Below are positions 49,485 through 59,377 of a DNA stretch of 64,000 nucleotides, in pieces (position 1 is the first letter of the stretch; every line of letters begins with the position of its first letter). The DNA is from Litoribaculum gwangyangense (GTDB lineage: Bacteria; Bacteroidota; Bacteroidia; Flavobacteriales; Flavobacteriaceae), in contig NZ_BAABJW010000002.1 in the NCBI RefSeq assembly GCF_039543505.1, positions 62,001 to 126,000 of the forward strand, given 5' to 3'. A program made the position numbers and the translations under genes. A model generated the notes under the pieces. It searched no databases. It was not told the origin of the DNA and was given only the letters and a program-made list of their open reading frames with translations.

Positions 49485-49674
49485 GGATTGGTTCTATAAA
49501 CAGGAATAAAAACTAATGTTCCTGCATTCTAATACAAGCATCTTTAAAAATAGCATTAAAATTAATAATAAATAAACCCCGATTATTCAAAGGCTATAAA
49601 ATAGCGCGATGAAGGTTTTTCATAATAAATCACAAACTAATTATCTTTACCCGAATTATTAATAAATTACAAAT
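49485..49674. other. gene-free spacer before mscL
   Basis: This is an AT-rich stretch. The only signal is TATCTTTA at 49642-49649, a near match to the -7 promoter box, placed 26 bp before the mscL start. No repeat or other gene was seen. Confidence 0.4.
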
Positions 49675-50115
49675 ATGAAATTATTCAAGGAGTTTAAAGA
49701 GTTTGCAGTAAAAGGTAATATGATGGATATGGCTATCGGTATTATAATTGGTGCTGCATTTAATAAAGTGATTGATATTTTGGTTAAAAAAGTATTACTT
49801 CCACCTTTATCATTATTGACTGACGGTGTTAATTTTGAAAATAAAAAAATCATTTTAAAAGAAGCTATTAATAATTTGGATGGCACTGTAAAAACAGAAG
49901 AGGTGGCCATAGGTTATGGTGCTTTAGGGGAAGCTTTTTTAGATTTTTTTATTGTGGGTTTTACAGTTTTCATTGTGGTAAAATTTATGAACAAATTACG
50001 TAATCGTGCCCAAGACACTAAAGATGAAACCGTTGCAACACCTAAAGATATTGAATTGTTATCAAAACTTACCGAGTTGATGGAGGAACAAAATACCTTA
50101 TTAAAGAAGAAATAG
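49675..50115 (+). CDS. mscL: large-conductance mechanosensitive channel
   Basis: This 146-residue protein starts MKLFKEFKEFAVKGNMMDMA, continues IGIIIGAAFNKVIDILVKKV and has a second helix DFFIVGFTVFIVVKFM at about 83-98. MscL is the pentameric pressure-release channel in the inner membrane that opens in osmotic down-shock. It ends with DIELLSKLTELMEEQNTLLK, a helical C-terminal bundle. It is single-gene and convergent with the HAD gene that follows, 5 bp apart. Confidence 0.9.
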   Translation: MKLFKEFKEFAVKGNMMDMAIGIIIGAAFNKVIDILVKKVLLPPLSLLTDGVNFENKKIILKEAINNLDGTVKTEEVAIGYGALGEAFLDFFIVGFTVFIVVKFMNKLRNRAQDTKDETVATPKDIELLSKLTELMEEQNTLLKKK

Positions 50116-50120
50116 CCTTT

Positions 50121-50780
50121 TTAATTTAGAATTAAAGATATTTTGTTAAAAGTAATGTCTTTAAAATCCTTAATTACCAAATCAGCTTTACTATAATCTT
50201 GGTTTTTGGAGTGAAAACTATCATATCCCACGCAAAAAACTTGGGCAGCTTTTGCAGCTTCAATACCATTGGTAGAGTCTTCAATAACCATACATTCTTC
50301 ATTTTTAAAACCGGTAGCTTCAACTGCTTTGATAAAAATTTCTGGATGCGGTTTGCTTTCCTTTAAATCGCCGCCACTAAATTTTGCTACAAAATATTTA
50401 TGTAAATCAAAACGATCAAAAATTTGATCGATACTGGTCATGGCCGCCGAAGATGCTAAAACCAATTTTAATCCGTTGTTGTGGTAATCCTTTATTAAAT
50501 CAAAAACCCCATCAATGAGTGATAGCTGGGAATTACTTTGAAAAAATTGTTTGTAGTGTTTACGTTTTATGGCCACCAAGGTTTCTGGTGATTCTTTTAG
50601 ATTAAAATGGTTACATAAACGTTTGCAAATATTAATAGTAGATTGTCCTGTAAAAGATTCATAAAGGTCGTTGGAAACTTCAATACCAACTTCATCAAAC
50701 ATATCATTATAGGCCTTATAATGCATAGGTTCACTATCAATTATAACCCCATCCATATCAAAAATAACCGCTTTTAGCAT
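50121..50780 (-). CDS. HAD-superfamily phosphatase, beta-phosphoglucomutase-like
   Basis: With start ATG 50780 it has 219 residues. HAD motif I is MLKAVIFDMDGVIIDSEPMH at the very start. LKLVLASSAAMTSIDQIFDR holds motif II, and CMVIEDSTNGIEAAKAAQVF motif IV with the preceding GGDLKESKPHPEIFIKAVEA. A helical cap lies between. Members act on sugar phosphates; the exact one is open. An in-frame extension to 50870 has no features of the fold and is not used. Confidence 0.85.
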   Translation of the reverse strand: MLKAVIFDMDGVIIDSEPMHYKAYNDMFDEVGIEVSNDLYESFTGQSTINICKRLCNHFNLKESPETLVAIKRKHYKQFFQSNSQLSLIDGVFDLIKDYHNNGLKLVLASSAAMTSIDQIFDRFDLHKYFVAKFSGGDLKESKPHPEIFIKAVEATGFKNEECMVIEDSTNGIEAAKAAQVFCVGYDSFHSKNQDYSKADLVIKDFKDITFNKISLILN

Positions 50781-50977
50781 ACTGATTTTTTTTGCGAATA
50801 TATAAGAATTGCTAAGAACTCCATAAAAATCAGGGTTGCAGTTTTCAATATTTTTTTCAATATTTGTCACTTATGATTGTTTAATTTGACTTCCGTCCTG
50901 AACCGATATCCCCATCGGGCAAATTATAAGCTGAATGTTTTGACGTTTAGCTATGTCTTACATATTATCATTTCAAA

Positions 50978-52384
50978 ATGGAATCAAATAAAATTACCTT
51001 AAAACAAGTCATTCAATATTTTAAAATAGCAGTTTCAGGCAAAGAACAAGAATTTACTTCGGGTAGTATCCGAAAAGCCGTTTTTATGCTTTCCGTACCC
51101 ATGATTTTAGAAATGCTCATGGAATCTATTTTTGCTTTAGTGGATATTTTTTATGTTTCAAAAGTAAGTGTTAATGCGGTAGCTACTATTGGTTTAACAG
51201 AATCTGTAATAACTCTTGTTTATGCCGTTGCTATTGGTTTGAGTATGGCTGCCACGGCTATAGTGGCAAGACGCGTAGGTGAAAAAGATTTAAAAGGCGC
51301 ATCAAATGCAGCCGTTCAAGTTATTTTTCTAGGAATTTTTGTGGCTATTATTATTAGTGCTGTTGGCATGATTTACCCTAAAGAAATTTTGGGTTTAATG
51401 GGAGGCGAGCCTGATTTAATTGAAGAAGGGTATGGTTACACTAAAGTACTTATGGGTGGTAATGTTACTATTATGTTATTGTTTTTAATCAACGCCATTT
51501 TTAGAGGTGCTGGTAATGCATCGGTAGCGATGTGGACGCTAATTGTATCAAATGGATTAAATATTATACTGGATCCTATTTTTATTTTTGGGTTTGGTCC
51601 CATTCCCGCTTTTGGTGTTGAAGGGGCTGCTATTGCTACTACCATAGGTCGAGGAACGGCGGTATTATTTCAATTAGGGGTTTTATTTTTTGGGTATAGT
51701 AAAATTAAAATAGCCGTCCATGATTTGGTGTTGCAACTAGGGGTTATGTTTAATTTAATTAAGATATCCCTGGGCGGTATAGGCCAGTTTTTAATAGGAA
51801 CGTCATCTTGGGTATTTTTAATGCGTATCATGAGTGAATTTGGTAGTGAAGTTTTAGCAGGATATACCATTGCCATTCGTGTTATGATGTTTACATTAAT
51901 GCCAGCTTGGGGTATGAGTAATGCTGCGGCTACTTTGGTTGGACAAAATTTAGGAGCCAAAAAGCCAGATCGCGCAGAACAATCGGTTTGGAAAACTGGA
52001 AAGTACAGTGCTATTTTTATGGGATTGGTCTCTATATTATATTTGGTATTTGCGCCTCAAATTATTGTATTATTTAATGCTACTCCAGAGGTTGTAAAAT
52101 ATGGCAGTTTGTGCTTACGCATCATAGCCGCTGGATATATATTTTACGGGTATGGTATGGTGGTTATTAATGCCTTTAATGGGGCAGGTGATACTAAAAC
52201 ACCTACGTATATTAATTTTGTATGTTTTTGGTTGTTGCAATTACCTTTCGCGTATGTAATGGCCATAAGTTTGGGTTTTGGGCCATCAGGTGTATTTTGG
52301 GCTATAACTTTAACAGAGATTCTCATTGCTATCGTAGCCATTATTTGGTTTAAAAAAGGTGACTGGAAAAAAGTGGAAGTTTAA
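50978..52384 (+). CDS. MATE family efflux transporter
   Basis: This 468-residue protein has about 12 membrane helices. It starts with GSIRKAVFMLSVPMILEMLM and has VDIFYVSKVSVNAVATIGLT, typical MATE segments, then LGAKKPDRAEQSVWKTGKYS in the loop in the middle. It should export organic cations or drugs using Na+ or H+. The short basic head (1-25) is longer than in most. The next gene in the same direction, a TMEM175-like channel, starts 36 bp later. Confidence 0.85.
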   Translation: MESNKITLKQVIQYFKIAVSGKEQEFTSGSIRKAVFMLSVPMILEMLMESIFALVDIFYVSKVSVNAVATIGLTESVITLVYAVAIGLSMAATAIVARRVGEKDLKGASNAAVQVIFLGIFVAIIISAVGMIYPKEILGLMGGEPDLIEEGYGYTKVLMGGNVTIMLLFLINAIFRGAGNASVAMWTLIVSNGLNIILDPIFIFGFGPIPAFGVEGAAIATTIGRGTAVLFQLGVLFFGYSKIKIAVHDLVLQLGVMFNLIKISLGGIGQFLIGTSSWVFLMRIMSEFGSEVLAGYTIAIRVMMFTLMPAWGMSNAAATLVGQNLGAKKPDRAEQSVWKTGKYSAIFMGLVSILYLVFAPQIIVLFNATPEVVKYGSLCLRIIAAGYIFYGYGMVVINAFNGAGDTKTPTYINFVCFWLLQLPFAYVMAISLGFGPSGVFWAITLTEILIAIVAIIWFKKGDWKKVEV

Positions 52385-52420
52385 TACAATAATTGTAACT
52401 TGGGTAATTAATTTAGTGTG

Positions 52421-53008
52421 ATGACAAAAGGCAGAATAGAAGCATTTACCGATGGGGTATTGGCCATTATAATAACCATCATGGTATTGGAACTAAAAGT
52501 ACCACACGGCGGTGAATTTGAGGATTTAAAACCTTTATTACCTGTATTTGGGAGTTACATACTGAGTTTCATTTATTTGGCAATTTACTGGAACAACCAC
52601 CATCACATGATGCAAACGGTTAGGCATGATACGGGTAGTATTTTGTGGGCCAATATGCATTTACTTTTTTGGTTGTCATTAATCCCCTTTGTGACCGGTT
52701 GGATGGGGGAAAATGATTTTACAACCGCATCCGTATTTTTGTATGGCATGGTATTGTTATTTGCAGCGTTTGCTTATTTCCTTTTACAGAAACTTATCAT
52801 TAAAAGTAATGGAAAAGAATCTATTTTAGCGAGAGCTTTAGGAAAGGATTTAAAGGGGAAGGCTTCACCAATTTTATATATAGTAGGAATTATAGGCGCT
52901 TTTTTTAACGTTTGGATTTCAGGTATTATTTTTATTTTGGTTGCTATAATTTGGTTAATTCCAGATTCTAGAATTGAGAAGGCATTAAATCAAGAAACTT
53001 CTGACTAG
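52421..53008 (+). CDS. TMEM175/DUF1211 family potassium channel-like protein
   Basis: With ATG 52421 it has 195 residues (the track's GTG one codon upstream is less likely). The family signature lies at the start: GRIEAFTDGVLAIIITIMVL (FTDG in place of FSDG). About six membrane helices follow, with WNNHHHMMQTVRH (about 50-62) in the second part. Bacterial relatives are K+-selective channels. It ends right against the convergent DUF2490 gene (0 bp gap). Confidence 0.8.
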   Translation: MTKGRIEAFTDGVLAIIITIMVLELKVPHGGEFEDLKPLLPVFGSYILSFIYLAIYWNNHHHMMQTVRHDTGSILWANMHLLFWLSLIPFVTGWMGENDFTTASVFLYGMVLLFAAFAYFLLQKLIIKSNGKESILARALGKDLKGKASPILYIVGIIGAFFNVWISGIIFILVAIIWLIPDSRIEKALNQETSD

Positions 53009-53680
53009 TTATTTACCTTTTCTTAAATCTGTTTTAAAAAACAAACCAACCTGTATTCGATTTAGGTTTTGTTTATTTATTTCATGATTTAAATAACCGA
53101 TTTGAATATTGTCATCATCAAAAATATTAATGCCCAAAGCGGCGTAAAATCTATTCTCAGTAAAAACCTTACCCTCTAAATTTGCAAAAAATTCATTGTT
53201 TACGTTCATAAAAAAGGTTTTATTCAATTCAATTTTTGTACCCAATTTATAGCGAAATCTATTGTTTAAAGAATTAGTGCGTTTGAAATTTAAGAACCTA
53301 TGTTCCAATCTCAATCGGTGATATATTGGTAAATTTGAAATTTTGTGTCTATAACTAATTTGTTCATAGGGTCTGTTTTCGTATAAATGATTCTCACCTG
53401 AGATGATAAATGTCCTATCAATATCCAAATAGCAATAGGCGAATGTGAGCGTGGTTTTTTTATTTAGATGGTAGTTAATACCAGTGTAATAAAATAAAAC
53501 ATTCATATTATCAAACACTTCAAAAGTACGTAATTGAAAACCCGTCTTTATACTAAATGCCTCTGAAACTTTATGATTGGCATCTAGCATATACCAAGCA
53601 CCCAATTTCTTTTCAGGGGTAGGTTGTGAATAGATAGATATGCTGAAAGTAAGCACTATGAACATTAAAAAGTACTTCAT
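53009..53680 (-). CDS. DUF2490 outer-membrane-like protein
   Basis: With ATG 53680 (MKYFLMFIVLTFSISIYSQP) it has 223 residues and a signal peptide of about 19. The mature part begins EKKLGAWYMLDANHKVSEAF and alternates charged and aromatic residues as in porin-like barrels, for example TTLTFAYCYLDIDRTFI and EIKQ-like strands. It ends in IQVGLFFKTDLRKGK. DUF2490 is common in Bacteroidota and its function is unknown. Confidence 0.75.
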   Translation of the reverse strand: MKYFLMFIVLTFSISIYSQPTPEKKLGAWYMLDANHKVSEAFSIKTGFQLRTFEVFDNMNVLFYYTGINYHLNKKTTLTFAYCYLDIDRTFIISGENHLYENRPYEQISYRHKISNLPIYHRLRLEHRFLNFKRTNSLNNRFRYKLGTKIELNKTFFMNVNNEFFANLEGKVFTENRFYAALGINIFDDDNIQIGYLNHEINKQNLNRIQVGLFFKTDLRKGK

Positions 53681-53753
53681 AGCTTTGTTTAATTGCAATA
53701 ATGTATTAGGTATAGTACTTAACTATACTGATTTTTTATAATGGATAGGAAAT

Positions 53754-53781
53754 AAAAGGAGTTCATAATTGAACTCCTTTT
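53754..53781. terminator. terminator after pckA, perfect 12 bp stem
   Basis: AAAAGGAGTTCA and TGAACTCCTTTT form a perfect 12 bp stem with a 4-base loop (TAAT). It sits 20 bp past the pckA stop and before the DUF2490 start. It can work for both directions. Confidence 0.75.
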
Positions 53782-53800
53782 ACATGAATAAAGAACCCAA

Positions 53801-55426
53801 TTAAAAGTGTTCGTTTAAATGATGGTGTTCATCAATTAACGGACCGCCTTCAATAATTTGTTCAGAAGCTTGAGATGCAAATTTCTCAAAGTTTAAGTGG
53901 AATGAATGTGCTAGTTGAATAGCCTTACCAACATAAGCTCCTTTTTGTAACCAAGTATTCATAGGGTCTAAAATCTCGGTTGGAACACCTGGACAATATT
54001 TTGGCATAAATAAACCGAAAATAAAGTTTTGTTCATAGTCTACATCATCTAATTCCCCATTTAAAATAGCAGTAATCATGGCTCTGGTATATTTTAATTT
54101 AATTCGAGAACCGACACCGTAAGGTCCAGCACTCCATCCTGTATTGATTAACCAAACATTAACCCCTGCTTCTTTCATTTTTTCACTTAACATTTCACCA
54201 TAAACAGTTGGGTGCAATGGCATAAAGGGCTCTCCGAAACATGCAGAGAATGATGGCACAGGTTCAGTAATACCAGCTTCGGTTCCAGCTACTTTAGCTG
54301 TATAGCCAGAGATAAAATGATACGCAGCTTGACCTGGCGTTAATTTTGATACAGGAGGCAATACACCAAAAGCATCACAGGTTAAAAAGAAAATATTTTT
54401 AGGGTTGCTTGCATAAAGCGTTTCTTGGTAATTGTCTATATGATAAATTGGATAACTAACACGTGTGTTTTGTGTGATGCTACTATCTTCATAATCAGGT
54501 TCACCATTATCTTTTATAATAATGTTTTCAAGAAGAGCTCCAGGTTTAACAGCTCTAAAAATATCTGGTTCCTTTTCTTCAGTTAGATCGATTACTTTCG
54601 CATAGCAACCACCTTCAAAGTTAAAAATAATATTATCTTTTGTCCAACCATGTTCATCATCACCAATTAATTTTCTATCAGGGTCTGCAGATAAGGTTGT
54701 TTTTCCCGTACCAGATAATCCGAAGAAAATTGCGGTATCACCTTTTTTTCCAACGTTAGCTGAACAGTGCATTGGTAACACATTTTTTTCAACAGGTAAT
54801 ATTAAGTTTAGTGCAGAAAAGATGCCTTTTTTCATTTCACCAGTGTATGCAGATCCCCCTACCAAAGCAATTTTTTGAGTAAAATTGATGATTGAAAAAT
54901 TACCTTGACGAATACCATAAGCTGCCGGATCTGGACAAACATACCCAGGGGCACAGAGAATTAGCCAATCTTCTTTGAAGTTTTCAAGCTCCTTTTCGCT
55001 AGGTCTTAAAAACATATTGTAAACAAATAGGTTAGACCATGGTAGTTCTGTTATGGTTCTTATATTTGTTCTAAAATCTGGTTCTGCACAAACATAACCA
55101 TCTCTGGCATAGATTTCTTTGCCAGAAAGATATTTGGTAACCTCATTTTTTAACTTATCAAAGTTTTCAGGAGATATGGCTTTGTTGGTTTTTCCCCACC
55201 AAACTTTATCTGCTGTATAGTCATCTTTTACCAAAAATCTATCTTGTGGAGAACGACCAGTGAATTTTCCAGTATTTATAGCAAGAGTACCGTTTACTGT
55301 TTCTTTTCCCATGCCTTTTTCAATAGTGATTTTTTGAAGTTCTTCTGGTGATAAATTCCAGTTTACTTTCACATCATTAATTCCATATTTTTTTAAACTG
55401 GGATGTCTTTTTGTTACTGTTTCCAT
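53801..55426 (-). CDS. pckA: ATP-dependent phosphoenolpyruvate carboxykinase
   Basis: This 541-residue enzyme converts oxaloacetate and ATP to phosphoenolpyruvate and CO2, the first step of gluconeogenesis. The motif order is NTGKFTGRSPQDRFLVKDDY (about 48-67), LVGGSAYTGEMKKGIFSALN, P-loop GLSGTGKTTLSADPDRKLIG (about 233-252) and DDEHGW right after, then VIDLTEEKEPDIFRAVKPGA. It is complete for the family. It lies 35 bp behind the SLC13-like permease in the same direction, so a shared transcript for C4-acid uptake and use is plausible. Confidence 0.95.
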   Translation of the reverse strand: METVTKRHPSLKKYGINDVKVNWNLSPEELQKITIEKGMGKETVNGTLAINTGKFTGRSPQDRFLVKDDYTADKVWWGKTNKAISPENFDKLKNEVTKYLSGKEIYARDGYVCAEPDFRTNIRTITELPWSNLFVYNMFLRPSEKELENFKEDWLILCAPGYVCPDPAAYGIRQGNFSIINFTQKIALVGGSAYTGEMKKGIFSALNLILPVEKNVLPMHCSANVGKKGDTAIFFGLSGTGKTTLSADPDRKLIGDDEHGWTKDNIIFNFEGGCYAKVIDLTEEKEPDIFRAVKPGALLENIIIKDNGEPDYEDSSITQNTRVSYPIYHIDNYQETLYASNPKNIFFLTCDAFGVLPPVSKLTPGQAAYHFISGYTAKVAGTEAGITEPVPSFSACFGEPFMPLHPTVYGEMLSEKMKEAGVNVWLINTGWSAGPYGVGSRIKLKYTRAMITAILNGELDDVDYEQNFIFGLFMPKYCPGVPTEILDPMNTWLQKGAYVGKAIQLAHSFHLNFEKFASQASEQIIEGGPLIDEHHHLNEHF

Positions 55427-55461
55427 TTTGATTTAATTTTTAAGGTTCTTATTAATTTTAT

Positions 55462-57303
55462 TTAAAATGGCCATAATAATGGCACTAATATGAGTGTAAT
55501 AATTAAAAATAAAAATAGGAGGGGGGCTCCCACTTTTAAGTAATCTATAAATTTATACCCACCAGCTGTCATTACCATAGCGTTGGTAGTGGTTCCTATG
55601 GGAGTTAAAAATGCCGTAGAAGCGCTAATAGCTACCACTATCATGAATGGCTCTGGTGATAAACTTAGAGAACTGGCTGCTAAAATGGCTATAGGTGCCA
55701 TTAAAACAGCTGTTGCCGAGTTATTGATTACTTGGCTAAAGGTGGTCGTTAATAAAAATACACCGCCTAATAATACTATGGGATGAATGGCTCCTAAATA
55801 ATTTACCAATCCGTTAGCAATAATTTGGGCAGTTCCCGTTTTCTGTAACGCTATACCCATAGGAATCATAGCAGCAATCATAACAACACTCGTCCAACTG
55901 ATACCCTTATATGCTTTTGAAATGGGAACGCAACCAGTAAGTAAAACTATTCCCGCTGAAATTAAAGCAGCTATAGATCCTGGTACCACATTAAAGACCA
56001 TAAACACAATCATAAGTAATAATGCACCTAGAGCTATGTATGATTTCAAATTTAAGCTTTCTACATTTTTAGCCATCCCTTCTGGACTACCTATAATAAC
56101 CAGATTTTCATGTTGTTTTTTCAAATCGTCTATATGTTCCCAAGTACCACGGATTAAAAAGGCGTCTCCAACCTTAACAGTGATTTCTTTTAGCTCTAAG
56201 GGTTTATTGTTTCTGGAAGCGGCTAAAAGTTGAATTCCAAATCGTTTAAAGTATTCCCCTAATTTATACTTTCTTCCAACTAAAATAGAGTTTGGGTTTA
56301 CGATAACCTCTGTCATGCCTACCTCTTGGTTTATTAAATTGTGTTTTAATTCATCCGTAATGGGTTCTAGAGGTAATAAACCTAATCTAAAAGTAATCAT
56401 GATCTTGTTTATAGCTTCTGTTTCCCCTTTTACGGTTATGATATCATGATACAGAAACATAGTGCTCGGATTTGGAAACTCCTCAAAGGATGGGATTCCT
56501 TTTAATACATTAGGATGTCTTCTTTTTATTCTAATAATGGATACATTGTAATTTTTTTCAAATTGCCAATCCTCAATTTTAGTATTAAGTAAAGGAGATA
56601 TGGAACGAACCCGTAATCGGTAATAACCACTGTCAATTTTATAAGCTTCAATCCAATTGTGTAACGTAGATTCTATATTTATTGGTTTGTTGTTGGTTTT
56701 GTTTTTAGGCAATAATTTGTAGCCAATATATCTAAAATATAACAGCGCAATTATCAATAATGGCAATCCAATTAAACCAAATTCAAAAAATGAAAATCCT
56801 TCATAACCACCATCTAATAATGCATTACTTGCGATAATATTTGGGGGTGTTCCAGTTAAAGTTAATAAACCGCCAGTATTTGATCCAAAGGCCACAGGCA
56901 TTAACATTTTGGAAGGTAAAGTGCCTATGCCCCAAGCAGAAGATATAGTGAGAGGCATTAATGTAGCAACTGTTCCCGTATTACTTACAAAACCAGATAA
57001 CACACCAGCTCCAAGGGTTACTATAACCAACAATTTTGGAATACTTTTTCCTGCCCATTCAATAAATTTTTTACCCGCCATGGCTGTCCATCCTGTTTGT
57101 GCAATACCTTCACCTATGATAAAAAGCGCAGCAATCATAATAACTGTAGGATTACTAAACCCGCTAAGGGTTTCCGTCATATCTAAAATACCCGTTAGAA
57201 ACAAGCTAATCATGGATATTAAAGCAATAACATCGGGCGGAAATTTTCCCCAAATGAAAAGGATGATGGTCACAACTAAAATGAGGAGCATTAAATAGAT
57301 CAT
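55462..57303 (-). CDS. SLC13/CitT-type permease with RCK (TrkA-C) domains
   Basis: This 613-residue protein is built as a permease in two halves with TrkA-C domains between them (about 215-405). The permease parts contain GFSNPTVIMIAALFIIGEGI, MLMPVAFGSNTGGLLTLTGTPPN and MIPMGIALQKTGTAQIIANG, and INNSATAVLMAPIAILAASS. The C domain has LPLEPITDELKHNLINQEVG and GDAFLIRGTWEHIDDLKKQH. It should bring di- or tricarboxylates, sulfate or phosphate in with Na+; the substrate is open. It lies upstream of pckA. Confidence 0.85.
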   Translation of the reverse strand: MIYLMLLILVVTIILFIWGKFPPDVIALISMISLFLTGILDMTETLSGFSNPTVIMIAALFIIGEGIAQTGWTAMAGKKFIEWAGKSIPKLLVIVTLGAGVLSGFVSNTGTVATLMPLTISSAWGIGTLPSKMLMPVAFGSNTGGLLTLTGTPPNIIASNALLDGGYEGFSFFEFGLIGLPLLIIALLYFRYIGYKLLPKNKTNNKPINIESTLHNWIEAYKIDSGYYRLRVRSISPLLNTKIEDWQFEKNYNVSIIRIKRRHPNVLKGIPSFEEFPNPSTMFLYHDIITVKGETEAINKIMITFRLGLLPLEPITDELKHNLINQEVGMTEVIVNPNSILVGRKYKLGEYFKRFGIQLLAASRNNKPLELKEITVKVGDAFLIRGTWEHIDDLKKQHENLVIIGSPEGMAKNVESLNLKSYIALGALLLMIVFMVFNVVPGSIAALISAGIVLLTGCVPISKAYKGISWTSVVMIAAMIPMGIALQKTGTAQIIANGLVNYLGAIHPIVLLGGVFLLTTTFSQVINNSATAVLMAPIAILAASSLSLSPEPFMIVVAISASTAFLTPIGTTTNAMVMTAGGYKFIDYLKVGAPLLFLFLIITLILVPLLWPF

Positions 57304-57595
57304 ATCTTGTAATTGTTTCTTAGTTTTACAGTTTATAAGTTAATTAAATTCCTATGAAAGCTACTTATTAATTACAAAGTAAAATTACAATGGATAGAAG
57401 CTATTAATTATGACTAATGTCATACTTTGTCTGTGTATTGTATTTTTCAATTATTATTAAATTTGGGATATTAAAAATGATAATATCATTTACGAATACG
57501 TTTGCGTGATATTGTGTTTTGAATGATTATGAATTTTTGTTGAGGATACCGACTTATGTAGATAATAAAATTGATTTAAAATTTAAAAATAAACT
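57304..57595. other. divergent promoter region without genes
   Basis: This AT-rich spacer lies between the SLC13-type permease (minus) and bshB1 (plus). No repeats were seen, and no exact promoter pair was found by eye. Confidence 0.4.
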
Positions 57596-58315
57596 ATGAA
57601 ATTAGATATTATGGCTTTCGGAGCACACCCAGATGATGTGGAGTTAGGGTGTGCAGGTACGCTAGCAAAAGAAATAGCCAATGGAAAAAAAATAGGCATT
57701 ATAGATTTAACCCAAGGTGAATTAGGGACTAGAGGCACCATTAAAACCAGATATGAAGAAGCCAAAAGTTCGGCTAACATATTGGGGGTTTCAATAAGGG
57801 AAAACATGCAGTTTGCTGACGGGTTTTTTATTAATGATAAAGCACATCAATTAGAAGTTATTAAAAAGATAAGAACATATCAACCAGAAATCGTTATTTG
57901 TAATGCTTTAGAAGACAGGCATATAGATCATGGTAAAGGCAGTAAATTGGTAAGTGATGCATGTTTTTTAAGTGGTTTGGTGAAAATAGAAACAAAAGAT
58001 AATTCTGGTGTATTACAAAACCCATGGCGACCTAAACAAGTATATCATTTTATACAATGGAAAAATCTTGAGCCAGATTTTGTAGTTGATATTACGGGAT
58101 TTATGGATAAAAAAATGGATTCTGTTTTGGCCTATAAAACACAGTTTTATAATGAAAACAGTAAAGAACCTGAAACCCCTATTTCCAGTAAAAATTTTAC
58201 GGATAGTATAAAGTACAGAGCCAGGGATTTAGGCCGAATAATTGGAGTGGAATATGCTGAAGGCTTTAATGTAGAACGTTACGTAGCTGTGGATAGTTTA
58301 TTTGATTTAAAGTAA
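57596..58315 (+). CDS. bshB1: bacillithiol biosynthesis deacetylase BshB1
   Basis: This 239-residue protein has the LmbE/PIG-L pattern: LDIMAFGAHPDDVELGCAGT (about 3-22, zinc ligands H10, D13 in HPDD), LGTRGTIKTRYEEAKSSANI and, in the middle, NALEDRHIDHGKGSKLVSDA (with the DRHxDH motif). It removes the acetyl group from GlcNAc-malate in bacillithiol synthesis. The start is at 57596 next to an AT-rich leader. It is single-gene, followed by the tRNA-His gene. Confidence 0.9.
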   Translation: MKLDIMAFGAHPDDVELGCAGTLAKEIANGKKIGIIDLTQGELGTRGTIKTRYEEAKSSANILGVSIRENMQFADGFFINDKAHQLEVIKKIRTYQPEIVICNALEDRHIDHGKGSKLVSDACFLSGLVKIETKDNSGVLQNPWRPKQVYHFIQWKNLEPDFVVDITGFMDKKMDSVLAYKTQFYNENSKEPETPISSKNFTDSIKYRARDLGRIIGVEYAEGFNVERYVAVDSLFDLK

Positions 58316-58428
58316 TTATGAGTTTTAAGAATTACATCTCCCTACATTTAAATAAAATATTAAAAAAGTCTTTGTAGAAAAGATTGAAATCAATTACATT
58401 TGCACACGCATTACAAAATGCCAAACAC

Positions 58429-58503
58429 GGTGGTTGTAGCTCAGTTGGTTAGAGCATTGGTTTGTGGTACCAAGGGTCGCCGGTTCGAGCCCGGTCTTCC
58501 ACC
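58429..58503 (+). tRNA. tRNA-His (GTG)
   Basis: The sequence gives D stem GCTC/GAGC, anticodon stem TTGGT/ACCAA with the loop TTGTGGT (anticodon GTG), and T stem GCCGG/CCGGT with loop TTCGAGC. The extra G at -1 (58429) pairs with C73 (58503). The acceptor stem GTGGTTG faces CTTCCAC, leaving two U.U mismatches (5-68, 6-67); the 3' half would pair fully with GTGGAAG. CCA is not encoded. Confidence 0.9.
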
Positions 58504-58515
58504 CAAAATGAGAAG

Positions 58516-58542
58516 CCTTTCAAGAAATTGAAAGGTTTTTTT
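58516..58542 (+). terminator. terminator after tRNA-His
   Basis: CCTTTCAA and TTGAAAGG form an 8 bp stem with loop GAAA, followed by a run of Ts, 12 bp past the tRNA. Confidence 0.8.
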
Positions 58543-58600
58543 GTTTTAATAAGTACTATACAATTTATATTTTTAGAGAATTAAAATGCAAATTTGTAAT

Positions 58601-59359
58601 ATGAAAAGGATTTTATATTATTTTCTATTTTCACCTATTGTTCTTTTTGCTCAAATTAATGAAAGCGATACCCTTAATTTAAAAGCTAAACTTGCTTTAA
58701 CTGGATTTTGGCAAGGCGGAAATGTAGAGACCCTTATTTTTAGAGCAAAATCAGATTTAAGTTTTATACCTTGGAAAAAATGGGTATTTAAGACTCAAAA
58801 TTCGTATATATATCAAGAATTTGGCAGAAAAAAGGCCGATGAGGATATCTTAAGCTTGAATTTTCTTTATTTAAATCCAGAGCGTAAAGTATACCCTTTG
58901 CTTTTGGGCTTTGTGAGCACTAATTTCAGGAGAGAAATTGATTTGCGCAGTATGTTTGGAGCAGGAGTAACATTTCAAATTTTGAACAAAAACGATAATT
59001 GGCTTAAAGTTGCCCTATCAAGTGAATACGAACAAACGGATTTTAAAAAAAGCAATTTTAACCGTTCTGAGTTTAACGGAAATGAATCTATCAATACCTT
59101 TCGGGGTACTATTTGGTTAAATGGTAAATACCAACTATTTAAAAATAAACTTATCATAAACCATGAAAGTTATTTTCAACCTTCTCTTGAGCGAAGCAAT
59201 AATTATAGATGGCAAGCGGATATTGGTTTAGAACTTCCCCTTGTGAAATTTTTAAGCTTTAAAGTGAATTATCTCCACACATTTGAAAGTGTTGTCATTG
59301 TAAATCAAAAACAAGAAGATAAGGTATTGACCTTTGGATTTACCCTGAAAAGCTATTGA
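58601..59359 (+). CDS. DUF481 outer-membrane protein
   Basis: With ATG 58601 (MKRILYYFLFSPIVLFAQIN) it has 252 residues and a signal peptide of about 18. The mature part has alternating strands: LKAKLALTGFWQGGNVETLI, WVFKTQNSYIYQEFGRKKAD and a final VLTFGFTLKSY strand, the DUF481 porin-like pattern. It probably forms an outer-membrane barrel. An ATG 15 bp upstream would give an unusual lead and is not preferred. Confidence 0.75.
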   Translation: MKRILYYFLFSPIVLFAQINESDTLNLKAKLALTGFWQGGNVETLIFRAKSDLSFIPWKKWVFKTQNSYIYQEFGRKKADEDILSLNFLYLNPERKVYPLLLGFVSTNFRREIDLRSMFGAGVTFQILNKNDNWLKVALSSEYEQTDFKKSNFNRSEFNGNESINTFRGTIWLNGKYQLFKNKLIINHESYFQPSLERSNNYRWQADIGLELPLVKFLSFKVNYLHTFESVVIVNQKQEDKVLTFGFTLKSY

Positions 59360-59377
59360 TTATATCATTAACATTTA

